64,000 bases of DNA from the NCBI RefSeq assembly GCF_001522545.3, contig NC_031774.1, positions 54,191,871-54,255,870 of the forward strand. The letters are read 5' to 3'. The DNA comes from Parus major. Taxonomy: Eukaryota; Chordata; Aves; Passeriformes; Paridae. Positions 36,728 through 49,756 of the stretch are shown here, piece by piece. Numbering within the stretch: position 1 is the stretch's first letter; each line of letters opens with the position of its first letter. A program made the translations under genes and the position numbers. The notes under the pieces are model-generated. The model saw only the letters and a program-made list of their open reading frames with translations, searched no databases and was not told the DNA's origin.

Positions 36728-39700
36728 TGTGAGGATGGAGGAAAGGTTTTTGTGCTGGATACTTACGGAGTTATGATCCTTTCTGGGGCCCTCAGGGGTG
36801 GGGAATGCTCTGTTTGTGCTGTGGCACAAGTCCCTCTCCTGGGCACTGCTGAGTGCTGGTGACAGAGCTGTGTGCCTCTGAGAACTTACCTCCCATCCCT
36901 GCTTGAGCCCCTTGGGATGCTGTGTTTTCTTCTGTAATAGTTTTCATCAGTGCTGAAAAGAAGCTTTTCAATGAATTCAGTGCAAAAACATCCCCTTAGA
37001 TGGGTACCAACACACAACTCACTGGGGAAAACACCTCCCTGAGAAAGAGCCTTCGCTGAGCTGTGTGGCAGAAAAGCTCCCATTGATGGCTGTGAGAAAA
37101 ATTAAGAGCCTTTGGCTTGTGCATCTATAATTAGACTGAGCAGAAGGCAAAATATTCCATTATGACAACTTCAGAGTTGAAAGAAATAGGTCTGAGCAGA
37201 TGTTGATTTGCAGGATAAACAAATTAATTCAATTCAATTTAGCCCCCTCTACAGTTACAGTCCTTTGTTCCTCAATCTGAAGTGTCAAATACAGGGCTCA
37301 CGCTGTATGCATGACAAAAAACACATGCCAGGACAGGCACATAAATCTCCAAATAGAAAATATATCCAGTATCCTTGAGTGAGTATCCATACACCTGCTG
37401 TATTTCTATATCATCCCTTAACCTTCAGGACCTTGGCTGTTACCCAGGGCTTGTGTTCCACACACTTGATTTACAAAGCCTTTGCAGCTCGCCAGTGGAA
37501 GGACTGCCTTTGATGCAGGGACCTCTAAGATTACGGGGCTGCATTAGGTTGTGGTCATTAGTTTGGAGATTGAGCCTCCCAGTCTCCAAATTTTCTGGTG
37601 GAAACAATGTCCTTTGTAAAAGGCTGTTGGTGGCTTGATGATGGGAGGGAGTCAAATGGATGCAAGCATGGGGTTGGTGCTGAGTTCCTCCCTGCACATC
37701 TATCTGTTCTCACCAGGAATGGCACAGTCCTTTGGAATGGGACCTTCCTTGAAGCTCTGGAAAAGCCCAAGCCCATAAAGGGTGTCAATGCAAATTGCTT
37801 GAGAATAACCTTGGTTGGAGACAAACAAGCAAACAAATAAATGAGGGATCCCTCCTGGAGTCAAGTGCTCTTTCTGAAAAGGGTTTAAAGGGCTTTACTT
37901 CCTTCAGAGGTCTTGGAGAGGTCTGTGCCTTCTCTGACTTCCAAGTTTAGACAGAGACATAATTCAGCCCTTTTAATAACTGAAAGGCATTGAGTCTTCT
38001 TAGTCCAAAGGAGCAGATAAGCAGCTTTCTGAGTATTCAAACTCAGGCTGGTTTTATAGCTTTTACAGCATTAGTGCAATACTCTTTCTCTGCTTAATAA
38101 TGTGTTTTGTATCCTATCAGGAATATTAGTGTGCACACAGCCTTAGAGCAATTGTCTAATATTTTTATTGTTTGGAAATTACTTTTCTGAAATTTTAGAA
38201 GAATTTATTTGATCTAGAGCACCCATGATCTGCATACAGGTGGGAGGGCTGAGCACTGCATAATAACCTGGAATGCTGTTGAGCTGCTCTGTATTGGGAG
38301 CTGCTGCATGGGGTCTGACATCTCCAGGAGGAACAGAGGCAGACCCTCTTCCTTGTACCTCAGGATGACCCAGTTGGCCCAAAACTGCTTCATGAGAAGG
38401 AAACAGCTCCTAAACTGCTCAGATGGGTGCTGTTAACTGCCCTGTGTCACCCCTAAGGCTCAGTCTGGAGTTTCATGGCAGCATGTGCTGCTTGCTGGCA
38501 AAACAAGAGGGGCTCTGAAATGACCCAAGCTGCCTTTGATTGCTGTCCTGCACACATGAGCTTTGCTTATTTTTGAGCTACAAATAGGATGGATATTTGC
38601 AGCTGGAGCATGGCTATAGCAGTAGGGCGTGTCAAAAGTCATCAGACCCCTGCCCCAACACCCTTGTGGGCTTTTCCCAGACACTGAAGGCTTCCTCATG
38701 TCATGGAAGTCTTGGCTGGAGATGGGTTCTGAGCCCCCTGAAACATTTAGAGTGGTCCTGCCTAGCTCCAGACACCCCTGCTCCCAGGGGCTCAGCAGTT
38801 TCTTCTTGAAAAGACAACCAAATTTTTATTCCACATAAAAGATCTAAATATAGTACCTGAGGGAAATAAAATTGCTCTTTTTTTTGTATCCAGTGTAAAT
38901 GCTCTGTGCAGATTCTGCAGTGCTCTATGCATGTCCTGGATGTGCTTTATGAAGTCAGTGAGGCAAAACCAGTCCTGGGAGCACCAGCCCTGCAATGCCA
39001 AACCACCACTCTCAGCTCTGACCCTCTCCCACCTTGTCCAGAAACAGGACCTTACAAAACAACATGTTTTGTGAGCAAAAAACTTCACTCCAGAAAAATG
39101 AGCCGGTTTGTTAAATGTTAGCCTAGTTGCATTTCATGTTTCCATCTCCCCTCTCTCCTTGCCAGGCAGCCCAGGGTGGGTGCTCAGGCACAGGTGACAG
39201 AAGAAACACTGGGAGAAATTCATCACCCTGTGAGTGGCAGAGCTCATGGTCCAGCTCTGTGGGATGCCTGTGGTGCAACTCCACGGCTTGCCCTCTCCAG
39301 CAGCATTGATAAATTCATCCTGAAACAACTACCCCGCGCAAGAGGTGGAGGTGCCGTGGTGGTGAGCAGTAGCCAGAGCCCCTGCACTTGCAGGCAGGTT
39401 GCATAAGCCTTGTTTCTCTGGAAAAGCAGCTAAAAATAGCCAGGGGGATGTGCCACGGGCGGCAGGCTCCCGCTGCCAGGTTTGTTTTATATTGCAGCAG
39501 CTCTGGGACTCGGTCCCAGGCCACGCACCGTGCCTGGAACCAGGGCTGGGGGGGCTTGGGGCCAGGGCTGGGCTGCCACGAGCCAGAGCCACTGCTGAGC
39601 TGGGGCCACGGGAGGTGCCCTGTGCTCTGCCCTGGGAGCCACAGTCCTCACTGGGAGCCTGCCCAGCTCCTGTGGGACCCCCATCCCCTGACCCACACCA

Positions 39701-41300
39701 AGAGCTGCTCGGGAGGATCGTAATGAGGGGGATGGAGGTGGTCTCTGTTTCCTTATCCCTTGTAAGAGGGTTTGCACTATAAGGTGATACCTTTCTCCAG
39801 AGCAGCCTGGTCAAGTGAAAATCAACACTAGTTAAGTAAATGCTGATCATCCTGCTTAGAGACTTGAATTAAAAAGCTTTGCCAATCAGCCTTGATTGAT
39901 AGAAAAAGGACAGGGCATTAGGATCAGTCATGAGGCTTCAGAAGGCAAGGCATTCACATCAATCTTTCTGTTTCCCCGTTTATTAACCAGAAGCAGACCC
40001 GTATCATTAACAGCAGAATATTTACACATTGCTTTTGTCAGTGAGAAAAAACAAATGCACATATTAGAGTCTGCCCAGGAGCTAAATCCTGTGCTAGAGA
40101 GAGCTGTTGCTCTGCTGTGATCAATAAGCCTGTTAGCCTTTGCTCAGTGCCTTGGCTCCCAGAGAGCCCCTGCAATCAGATCTGATTATGGTGATGTATT
40201 GGTGGGATTTTGACTGTGCTTGTCTGAGAGGCTGGTTGTGTGGAAGAGCAATAAAACAAAATAAAAATGGTAGTAAAAAAATTACCCTGAACAAAGACAT
40301 TAGAGGTAAAACAAAGCCATTTGGAAAAATGAAGCTGGCAGCATGACTGGGAAGATGCAGCAGTTGAGAACATTGGGTACAAAGCTGGTACCTGGCTTGG
40401 CCATGTCCTGCTCCAGCTCTGGGCAGCCCAAAAGCTGCTCAGCATGATGCTGATGCTGCTGCAGAAGGGACAGTCTCCACCCTTACAAAATAGGATGTAA
40501 AGGGTTGTGGCTGCTTTGGAGGCCAGCCTGAGGCTGTGCAATTTTCATACACACCCTGCACCAGCCTAATCCTGTTCCCTTTTTTTCCCTGGCAGCCTGT
40601 TGCAAATCTTTCTCCCCACCTTTACAGATACTGCATAAATATCAGACAAAAGGATGCTCACTCCAGCAAATGGGGTTTTCTGAAGCATTTCCACGAATAA
40701 GCACAAACCTTGAATGCGATCTCGCCCTGATGCTGCCCCAGCAGCTACCCCAACCACGATAGGAAGAGACAGGACAGATGCTGATGCCAGTCCCAAGGGC
40801 CAAGGAGATGTGTTGTGGACAAGGTGGAAGGTCCCAGCTCTGTGGCTGCGCTCAGGCCCCGCGGGCTCGGGGCTCCCCTGTGCTGCTGACACCCTGCAAA
40901 GCTGCCATGGTGGGAGCAAGCGGCTCTGGGGCTCCCACATGATTGATCGCAGGAGAGCAGTGGCGCTGGCAAGTGGATGAGCAGCTGATGGATCGCTGTA
41001 ACTCAAACCTTCGCATCCCTGCTGCAGAGCCAGCTCCGGGTCAGCAGCGCTCGGGCTGCGGCACAAAGCCAGCTTCCACCCAGAGCCTGCTGAAACTGGG
41101 AATCTGTGCAGCAAAACCCAAGCTCTGCCTCTGGGGAGACACACGGGGAGCGCTGAACTCCTCCTAAAGTGCTTCGCTTTCATGATTAGAAAAGGGGGGC
41201 TGGAGAAAGCGCGGCATGGACTTGTGATAACTCCGGTTTTGTTTTCCTGGTTTTATTGTAAAAGGAGGACCTCCAAATGCCAGGCTGGGAGCGGGGGGCA
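36728..41300. other. Non-coding stretch, no gene recognised
   Basis: Sequence becomes more GC-rich towards the right (39.3-39.7 kb and 40.7-41.3 kb). The longest open frame in the whole window, 205 codons on the minus strand at 40566-41183, lies here. It has compositionally biased sequence (Ala, Ser, Leu, Pro, Arg), no domain I recognise, and competing open frames opposite it. I read it as a chance frame in GC-rich DNA. Confidence 0.5.
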
Positions 41301-41900
41301 GCCTGAAGGGCCAAAGGAAGGTTACAAAAGGAGCGTGTGGGTTATCGGTGCGAGCGCATTCCTGCGGGGCCGGGCGGGCCCCTCGCACAAAGCCCGGGGA
41401 GCTGTTTGCACAGCGCCCGCCGCTCGGCCCAAGAACATTGCTTAAATTGTTTCTAGCGCTCTCAAGAGCTCGATTGCGCCTTCAGCAGCTACTTTAGCGA
41501 TTGCTGCACCAGCAGGGGTTACCCCAACACCCCCTCCCCACGAAACAGGGCAGGGCTGGGAGGGACCCACACGCTGGGCAGGGGATGGAGGCACTTTTTA
41601 TCCACCATCCACCTGCCCGGCCAGACGGGTGGGAACCCCGAATAGAGACCCTGGTCCCAAAGCCTGTCCCCATCCCCAGGCCCACGGCAGCAGCTGCAGC
41701 TCTGGACGGGACCAGCAGGCTGGAGCACAGCGATTCTCCCGGCCCCGGCCCTGCCCGCAGCCCCCGGGGACGCTTCGGAGGAGGCGGCTGGGCTGTGCCA
41801 CACACAGAGCGCAGGACTCTGCAAAGGGCTGAGGATGGGGCCAGTGCTGTGCCAGACACCCCAAAGCGCTGGGGCAAGGCTCATCAGACACGTTTCTATG
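41301..41900. promoter_or_regulatory. CpG-enriched block, candidate regulatory element
   Basis: CpG dinucleotides are frequent from about 41330 to 41490 (GTGCGAGCGCATTCCTGCGG, GCGCCCGCCGCTCGG) and again from 41730 to 41870 (CCCGGCCCCGGCCCTGCCCG, GACGCTTCGGAGG). An AT-richer core lies between them. No exon with a recognisable product is present. The composition fits an unmethylated CpG-rich enhancer or a minor promoter in the region downstream of NUDT14. Function is inferred from composition only. Confidence 0.35.
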
Positions 41901-42994
41901 GCACCCAGGGCCAGGTGAGATGTCCTTTGGGGCTTATTGTCAGGGAATTAACAAACTGATTTATTTTTCCCCCCCTCCCAAGCCCCTCTCCACAAGTCCC
42001 AGGGGGTTAAAACCAGGCTGTGTCCACAGTGTGATGGACATGCACTCGGATGGCATAATTTGGAGGGGTCAGTCTCTCACATGTGTGGCTTTCAGCCCCA
42101 GAGGCTTCCCACATACAGCAACAATTTGCTGTCATAAAAGGATCAAATCATGCTTTTCTTACTGTTGAATGCTCTACCCATCATACCCAGAGAACTGATG
42201 CACAGGTGGGCACAGGAGGAGCCCAGGGATTTTTCTGTTAACGAGGCTGGGGCATGAGGGCCATTGTTAAAGATGATGGTTGACAGACATTCCCACATTT
42301 CCCATTCCCAGCCCATTTTCCTCATAACCAAGGGTCCAAAAGGGGTTTCAGTGAGCGTCACTGCTTTTGAATGTTTTATTAGAGACTGAAGCCAGTACAG
42401 GATATTGAGCATTTCAGCAGCAGAGCAATACAGTGCGTGGTTGGCAGGGTTTAATATGTATCTGATTGTATTTCCAATTACGAGAAATGCACTGAAGCCA
42501 GTCCTGAGGCAGGCCAGAGAGCTCCAAGCACCACAAATCTGGGCCATTTAGCTGCTATGAATTCTTCCTCTCTTCCCTCATGATTCATCTCGAGAGCATT
42601 TAAGTCCTTGTAAAAATGCATTGCCAATTAAAATGTGAGTGGCTCTGAAGGATTGGACAAATTGAGAAGTATCTTTTGCAGCAGGGTGGATTTGAGCATC
42701 CTTTTGTTTTGGTCACATCAAGCAAAATCCTGCATGAGCCCGTGGGAATGAAAACTCCTGCTGAAAACTTACTTCAAAGTTCGTGGCATCCTTCCTTAAA
42801 TGAAAGTCAAGTCTGGATTGGGGCCAAGGTCTCGGAGCTCCACTTTAATGCTGTGCTGTGTGAGATGCAGCATCCCAAAGCAAGGCAAGCAAAACCCTTT
42901 TGGGAGAGGCTGAGCCCAAACAGGGGCTCGATTGCAAATCGTTGGTACCTGATGTTAGAGCCACTGGGGCCGCAGACACAGGAACCTGCTGTCT

Positions 42995-43095
42995 CATAGG
43001 ATCACTGTGTTGGAAGAGACCTTAAAGATCATCTGATTCCATCGCCCCTGCCGTGGGCAGGGACACCTCTCACCTGACCGGGCTGCTCTTGCCCC
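42995..43095 (-). mobile_element. CR1 LINE 3' fragment (antisense)
   Basis: TCATAGGATCACTGTGTTGG, then AAGAGACCTTAAAGATCATC, then CGTGGGCAGGGACACCT and an ACCTGACCGGGCTGCTC block, match the reverse complement of the avian CR1 3' end. The 3' terminus is near 42995 and the element is truncated after about 100 bases. Confidence 0.85.
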
Positions 43096-43119
43096 CTGTC
43101 CGTGCTCAGGCAGCAGCAC

Positions 43120-44040
43120 TGCCCTGCCTGTTACCTCCACCCCGGCACAGCCACCGAGACAGAAGCTGCAAATCCATCCTGTGCGTACAGGCCTGGCTCT
43201 GATCCCCCTGAAGCCTCTACAAGCTTCAGGCGGTGGCTCCCAGCAGCTTCAAACAAGCGCATTAATCTGTGACAGCCTCCCCTGCCAGAGCGCGGGGAGC
43301 GCAGCAGGGGCGGCCCAGACAGACTTTTATGGCCACAAAGGCCACGTCGCACCTGCTGGCGGTTGTGAATAGACTTGCAGACAGCACCAGGTGTGCCATT
43401 GCAACAGATTGCACAACTGGGTGTGCCTTTCATCTATGTATAGAGCCCCGGCGAGGGGATGGAGCGTGCTCGGCAATTGTCCTAATTTAGCAAAAATCCT
43501 ATTTGTCCAGCGGGTCGCCGTGCGCGGTCGGCACGTGTATTTCAGGAGCAATTATCTCGCTTGCCCTTGGCCTGGCCCCGGCCCTGGCCCTGCGGGGAGT
43601 CGGGAGCGCCGCTTTCATGGCTGGCGGGATGGAGGGATGATAATGATGGATAATGAGAGGGGGAAAGGCAAGCGGTGCCTGCCGGGGAGCGCATCCCCGC
43701 GCCCAGGGAATCCCGCACCCCGCCGACCCCACGGGGCAATTCGGCTCGCTTGTTTACAGTGACAGCCTTTTAGGGAAGGCGTTTTAGTCATATCTCTGCT
43801 GGTGAGAGCTGGAGAAGCTCAGGGCTTGCAGACACTTTACAAATACGGTCACGAAGAGCAGTAACACACGAGGTCCCTGGACTCGCAAGGTGCTGGTGCC
43901 TTCTCTTCTGCCGCCCAATAGCGAGCCCGACAGCGACACTGCATTGGGGATTTTATCATTCCAGGCTTCCTTAGAGGTCTGAGTCACAACTTCAGGTTGA
44001 TTAGATTATTTCTACATCTCAAAGTCACGTCGTAAAGACA
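43120..44040. promoter_or_regulatory. CpG-enriched block, candidate regulatory element
   Basis: CG dinucleotides are dense at 43500-43750 (GCGGGTCGCCGTGCGCGGTC, GGAGCGCATCCCCGCGCC, CCCGCCGACCCCACGG) and persist to about 43935 (GCCGCCCAATAGCGAGCCCG). AT-rich homeodomain-like words are interspersed (GCGCATTAATCTG near 43257, TGATAATGATGGATAATGAG near 43636). No recognisable coding exon is present; the overlapping open frames are GC-driven. It lies about 3 kb beyond the NUDT14 poly(A) signal, right next to a CR1 fragment. A promoter or enhancer role is an inference from composition. Confidence 0.4.
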
Positions 44041-46990
44041 GCAGAGATTCTAAGACTTGTGTTATAAATGTGGACTGATCAATTGTACCCAATAAAAGAT
44101 GCTGATCTCATGGGGATGGTGGGATGAGATCAGCTCAGTTCTGCAGGCTGCAGCCAGTATTCATTAGCAGCAAATGGGGACCCTGCTTTATGCTCACTGT
44201 CCACCCTCCATGGATGTATGTGTGGTGGCATGTCCAAAGGATGCATCTAAAATGCAGATGTGACTGCGAGATTCCATTAGAGGAACTTTAACCCTGCCTG
44301 GCTTGGCCAATGTATATTGGATTTGTTCTAATTAGGATCCTTGAAATGAGCCTTGATGAGTGAAGTAACATCTGAATTGTTCTGGTTTTATTTTCATAAA
44401 TATGAATCATTTACTGTGTTGAAAAAAAAAAACAACAAACAACAAGGTCAAGTTCTTTGTCCCACATTTTCACATTTTCAAACCTTCATAATTGCTTATA
44501 AAATCTCCCACCAAAATTAACATGGAAAAAGTAAGAGGTTGAAGATACATTTATATTAAATACTGCAGATTCAAACTCCAGATCCCCTGCTGCTTTATGC
44601 ACAGCTTTCAGTATATTGCTGCTTCAGTGGAAAATTCCCAAAGTGTGGAAGAAAATGAAAATAATCCTGTGACTGTTTTGTGTGTTTGAGAATTGCACAT
44701 TGTAGGGATGGTGAGGCAGAGCACGGGGATGGAGTATAGCATCCCTTGGGGTGTAAAGGCTTCAGAGCCACTGCAGTCCCCAGGAGTTTGTAGGTGTGTG
44801 CCCAGTGGACCCCTGGGGAGGAGCAGACTGGGAGGTGGGGACAACACTTCTTGTCTGGCTGCCTGAGAGGCGCTGAGGGAATGCCCAGCTCATGGCACTG
44901 CCCTTCAGCACCACTATCCATGAGAATCAACTGCCTAAAAACACTCTGAAGCCTCTAGGTTGCGTTGGTGAGGTCACCTCAGAGCAAGCAGAGCACTGAT
45001 GCCACCCTGCCACCCCTGTGGCTCCCCTCCCCACACCTCCTCCACGCTGTCACATGTCCCCCTCTTCCACGCTGTGACCTCCAGCTCTCACCCCACCCCT
45101 GGGAAGCCTCTGCTGCTGCTCTGGTGGTGATGGCTCCTCGGTGTCACCCTGCATGGCCCCAGCAGACACCTCCTGCAAGTCCCCCCATGCTGGTGAGCTA
45201 TGGGGAACAGCCTCCTGCTGACCAGCAGCAGCAGCTGGGGTCAGATTTGGCAAGCCTGCCACTGCCCCTGGGGAGGTTTGGTATGCTAAGAGTCACAGTG
45301 CCTTGGAGGGGGCAAAAGATTTTATTTTTCCCAATTTCTACTTTATACAGAAAAAAGGCTTTTGACATGTATGCATACACATTTATTAGTTTTACACTAA
45401 CCAGATAACAAGCTGCTATGTGACCAGTAATTCTGAATCAAATAGAAACTTCGGTAACTACAGCCTGGAATAAAAGACATTATTTATTCAATGGACTGTA
45501 GTAGCTCATAAAGGCCTCAGCAGCTATCAGGACACACTGTGCTAGACAGAGCAGCAGAGACCCCACCTTGAAACACCTTCCAATGCAAATACATCAGACA
45601 GACAGGATTTATTTGCTTCTCACAATAACTCACCCCTTGACTCACTATGGACCAGGCCCAGCTCAACACAGCTGTGTCTGAACTTTCACAAAAAGTCTGA
45701 CTCCACTGAGAGAGAGGCTGTTCCTTCTTCAGTGGCTTTCCAAGGACCTTTCCTCCCTATCAGGAGGAGTAGCAGCAAGCAGCAATTCTAAAAGTTTTTT
45801 TTTTAAAAAAAACCCTTTTTTTTTTTCATACACCTATTGAGATATGCAGTGATTTAAAATCAGCCACTGGACCCCATCAGACACCTCTGCTGCATTTATT
45901 TCAGCTGTTAAGTTTGCATATTTGCAGTCCTCTTCTAAACACACTTAGCACCTCAGTACTCCTGGAGGAATGTTGATTAAGTCAGTGAATAACATAACCC
46001 AGTGCATAATTAAATTGCCAGACTTGATTCTCTTTCATTCATGCTCTTAACAGTTTCACATGACAAACAGTTCACATCCAAACTACACTGATAGAACAAG
46101 TGCTGTAAGTTCTAATTAAACCACTTTATTAAATCAAATTGTGTTCCTCAGTACATCTGTGTGGGTTGCACAGGCTTCCATGTAAACTACACAAATCATG
46201 ATAAAATCACAATAAAGCATTTCCCATCATTAGATTCCAAGAAGTGTTATCTGAGGGGTAAGTCCCATTCCTCCCATTTGGCTGACAAGGAAATTGAGAC
46301 CACAGAAAACCTCAGAGAAATCACTTGTGTTAGTTACTTCATAGTCAAATTAAAGTAATTTGGCCTCTCTGGTCCTGCTCTAGAGGACAAAGTTTGATCT
46401 AATTTATCAAGTATTGCCCATAAAGCAAACAAAGAAGCATGTGTTCCAGCAGAAGCCCCCATCCTTCACCCCTCCATCACCATCACTGCTGCCCAGCATT
46501 GTGATGGGAACAAACAGGAGCACATAATCTTACAGCTGCTCCATTGTCACAGTGACACGTTAGCAGAAGGATTTACAGACCTGTTTGCTTATGAAATAAA
46601 GGTTTGCAGGTTCAGAAATGCAAATGTCTCCTCTGCACAGGAGCCACACACTGCAGAGAAAGCTGCTCCCTGAACGCTGTGCTGAACTCAGGAACGTTGT
46701 TAAGGTACCTGTGACTATTAAGGTTTGCTGCTTTCTTCATCAGAAATATCAAAACCAACAATGAATACAATTAACCAGTATGTACAGACATGGTGAGAGG
46801 CTCCTGAGGCAGCTGTGCTGAGAGCTTGGACAACTCTTCAAAACAGTGCTGTGAAAAAGGAGAACTGGACACATAACCTTTGCACAAAAATCCACATTTA
46901 CCTCTCCAAGTCAAATCCTGGCCCCAGCGATGCCAGTAAGTATTTTACTAATAATAGAAATTTTGTTTAGATTTTAATTTGGATTTTACT
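44041..46990. other. Non-coding flank downstream of NUDT14
   Basis: No gene is seen. A small tandem duplication occurs near 45040-45085 (CCTCCACGCTGT and CTTCCACGCTGT). A homopolymer block of T, A, CCC and T runs lies at about 45795-45827. Several further AATAAA hexamers on the minus strand (for example near 45482 and 45320) could serve as distal NUDT14 poly(A) sites. Confidence 0.45.
45795..45827. repeat. Mirror-like homopolymer block (T10 A8 CCC T11)
   Basis: A run of about ten T, then eight A, CCC, and eleven T sits in otherwise normal sequence. The T and A runs can pair as a short hairpin. It is a low-complexity tract, possibly the fused tails of old insertions. Confidence 0.8.
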
Positions 46991-46996
46991 TCCAAA

Positions 46997-47002
46997 TTTA
47001 TT
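46997..47002 (-). terminator. NUDT14: Probable NUDT14 poly(A) signal
   Basis: TTTATT on the plus strand reads AATAAA on the minus strand, 109 bases beyond the NUDT14 stop codon. This is the nearest canonical hexamer downstream, so it is the most likely proximal cleavage signal and would give a short 3' untranslated region. Other hexamers farther left could give longer forms. Confidence 0.55.
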
Positions 47003-47110
47003 TAAAGAAAGATTTGTCTTGTGAGAAGTTTAGTTGATTGAGGCAGGCAGATTTTCAGCTTTCTGCATGCACAGCACCAGCAGAAAAGCTTTCCTTAAAA
47101 TCATGGTGCT
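47003..47110 (-). other. NUDT14: NUDT14 3' untranslated region (proximal form)
   Basis: These bases lie between the TAA stop and the nearest AATAAA. No further reading frame or repeat is visible. The extent depends on which poly(A) signal is used. Confidence 0.5.
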
Positions 47111-47351
47111 TTACTTTTTGGGTAGTTTAGGTGCTATGTTGTTGTGGAACCACATGAAGCTGAAGATGACACCCATTGTCTTCGGGAAAGTCTCATCATA
47201 AGCAAACTTCATGGATTCTCCTAAAGGTATTTCCACAACTTCAATCAGCTCTCCTTCTTCAGGCTGGCCACCTCCTCCACTGCTTCTCATCTGGTCATTT
47301 ACTTCTGCATAAAACAATGTCTGCCTAGAACCCGTCACACCAACTCCAGAC
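47111..47351 (-). CDS. NUDT14: NUDT14 last coding exon: C-terminal part of UDP-sugar diphosphatase
   Basis: The exon begins after a TTTTTTCCAG acceptor (AG at 47352-47353). Its first base completes the arginine codon started in the preceding exon, and it reads [20 protein letters not shown], then [11 protein letters not shown], then [12 protein letters not shown], to a TAA at 47111-47113. These blocks match the C-terminus of human NUDT14 as I recall it ([33 protein letters not shown]). The enzyme hydrolyses UDP-glucose and related UDP-sugars and acts as a cytosolic Mg-dependent homodimer. This part completes the Nudix fold; the EEGE-LIEVV segment is the family's downstream strand. A glycine run ([12 protein letters not shown]) precedes it, like the human SGPGGG segment. 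The exon is 241 bases with no disruption. Confidence 0.95.
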
Positions 47352-49756
47352 CTGGAAAAAAGCAGAGAGGAAACTCTGTTTTACATAGAAGGAAAGCAGC
47401 AAGGAGCTAGGAATGGAAACCTGGGTCCTTAGAGTGTGAGACAGAAATTGATTGAGACAGAATTACTGAGACAGAAATCAATTCCAACTTTCACACAGAA
47501 AATACCAACAGTTTTGAATGCAGTGCTATATAAAATAGATCCATCTTCAAATATATTCTGGGGGAAATGTGAATTTGGGAGAAAATGAAAAAAGAAAAAA
47601 GATGTTATATTGGTGAACTGTTGTTCTACACACACTGAAGTCAATAGAAGTCCTTTCAGCTGACCTCAGGGAGGGCTGAACTGCAGGATGACTCACAGAG
47701 ATGCACAAACAAGAGGAAGAAGCTCCCCAGTGTATCTGTGTGCTGTCGTGCTACATTTGTTTGCTTGTTTTTACACAAATATTTAGATTTTTTACTCTTA
47801 AGAGGATTATGTCCATTCACAGCTGGAGTCCTCCACTCATGGACTGGATAGGTAAAGAAGGGAAAGGCAGTCTGAGACTCGCTCTCTATCCTTCCTGAAC
47901 TTTAGCCTTGACCCAAATGGACCACTGTAAGCACGCACATGTCCAAAGTAATTCAGTCTCCCTGCTAAATTTGCTTCAGTGGATTTAGTTGAGGATATTT
48001 TAGATTATGTAGTCTTTCTTCAGCTAGACTGCTTGCTGTGTATTATACTTCTTATTTGTTAATCCTCTATTTCCTTAGGACTATTTAATTTAGGTATTAT
48101 TAAATAAGGGATAAGTACATAATCCACTCATTTAGTCCTTCCAAGAAAATATTCACATTGTAATCGCAATTTCTTCATTTCACATGATTACAAGTGACTT
48201 TTCATATTAAATCTGGATCCAAAGTTCACTGAAACTATGAATGAGGCATTAGAGCAAGATGAAAAATTAGCTTCCATATTATTAACCATACAGAGGATTC
48301 TCAGATTTGTAGCAGTGTTATGATCTTAGAGTGTATATCCAGATTTACCCAACCATTAGTCAACTAAATCTTTCAGTTAATCCAGCACACATCACACCCC
48401 ATAGCAGGAATTAATCATTTGTATCTCAGTTTTCTGGGAACACTGGCAATTATTTTGTTTAGGGAATTAATAGTGACTATTGAAGTTGGTTTCTAACTGT
48501 GGCTATTGAATTTGGTTTCTTACATCAATATACACTTTTTAAAAATACTGAATAGGGAGTGGACCAATGAATTCTTTTCCTAAAATTGCTTCTGATGCAT
48601 TCTGTGACTTTGGACAAGATGTGTCACCCCTTCAGGATCATTCCTGTACATCTATGAAAAGAAACTCAACCATCTTTGGCATTTTCAGGAGCTCTGAAAG
48701 TTGATATTGGACCTCTTTCATTCTGTGCTCATCACTTTATTCCAGTGTTAGGACTGGGGTTTTTCATCCACATTTTAACTAACTGTAAAATCTGCAAGAC
48801 AAAGAATGCAGTTTGCTGGTCACCACAGGTTCCACAAAAAACACAGGACTGTGTACAATATATTTAATGTCCTGTCACACCCGACATCTTCCCCTAGGGT
48901 GCCCCACCTGGAGAATGAAAACAATCCTGACCTGAGCATTTCTGTGTCCATTTGATATTATATAAAGGTTATATACAAAACCAGCAAATTTATATAAGAA
49001 GTACTTCTATAAGAAAATTCTGGCTTGATTATTTACAGCATAATCTCCTTCTGTAGCACCTGTGACCATTTCCTTATGAAATAGTTACAGCTGTGGAAAT
49101 AATTCCCTTTCCACACATCTTTTCTATAAAGTAAAGAAAACCAATTTCCAAGGTGCTACACTGTAAGACTCAGCTTCTTGCCACCACAGCTCAATAGCAG
49201 GGGGTGATTTCCAAATGGTGTAATTTCTTTGTACTTATTCATATGATACTGTCTTGTTATGAACTAAATATATCAAAAGTAGCTACTACACTTAATATAC
49301 TTGGAAAGATGAAAGTTCTGGACATCAAGGTCTTTCCTTTGTTATGATGCCCAAAGTTATGGTATTTCTTCACATCTACTGGCATATAATTAACCACAGA
49401 AATGAACAAAATTTGTAACAATACATATTCAAAGGAGGACATACTCACATGATCATTCTCTCTTACTTGATTATCTAACTGACTCTGGTGCAACTTTGCC
49501 ATAAGATATTAGATACAAAGTAATAAAAACCTCCAAATGAGCTAGAAATAAAATTTAAGAATGCTGGTATAAATAATTAATACTCATTACATTCTATTCT
49601 ACTCTTCCCTCACCAAACCGGCAAAACGGACATTTCTAAGCCTACCTAGAATCCCTTCACTATTTAGATGGTGACTTTGCAGACTGTTGTAGGATGTTAT
49701 TTATATACACATTCACTGCTTTAATTTGTTGTCTGATCTCCCTCAAGGGAGTTGAC

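Noticed and set aside
39329..39850. 173-codon minus-strand frame
   Set aside because: GC-rich, Pro/Ser/Ala-biased, overlapped by other frames, no domain.
40566..41183. Longest open frame in the window, 205 codons, minus strand
   Set aside because: It sits in GC-rich DNA with a competing open frame opposite, has biased composition and no domain I recognise, and shows no splice or promoter context. A chance frame is the simplest reading.
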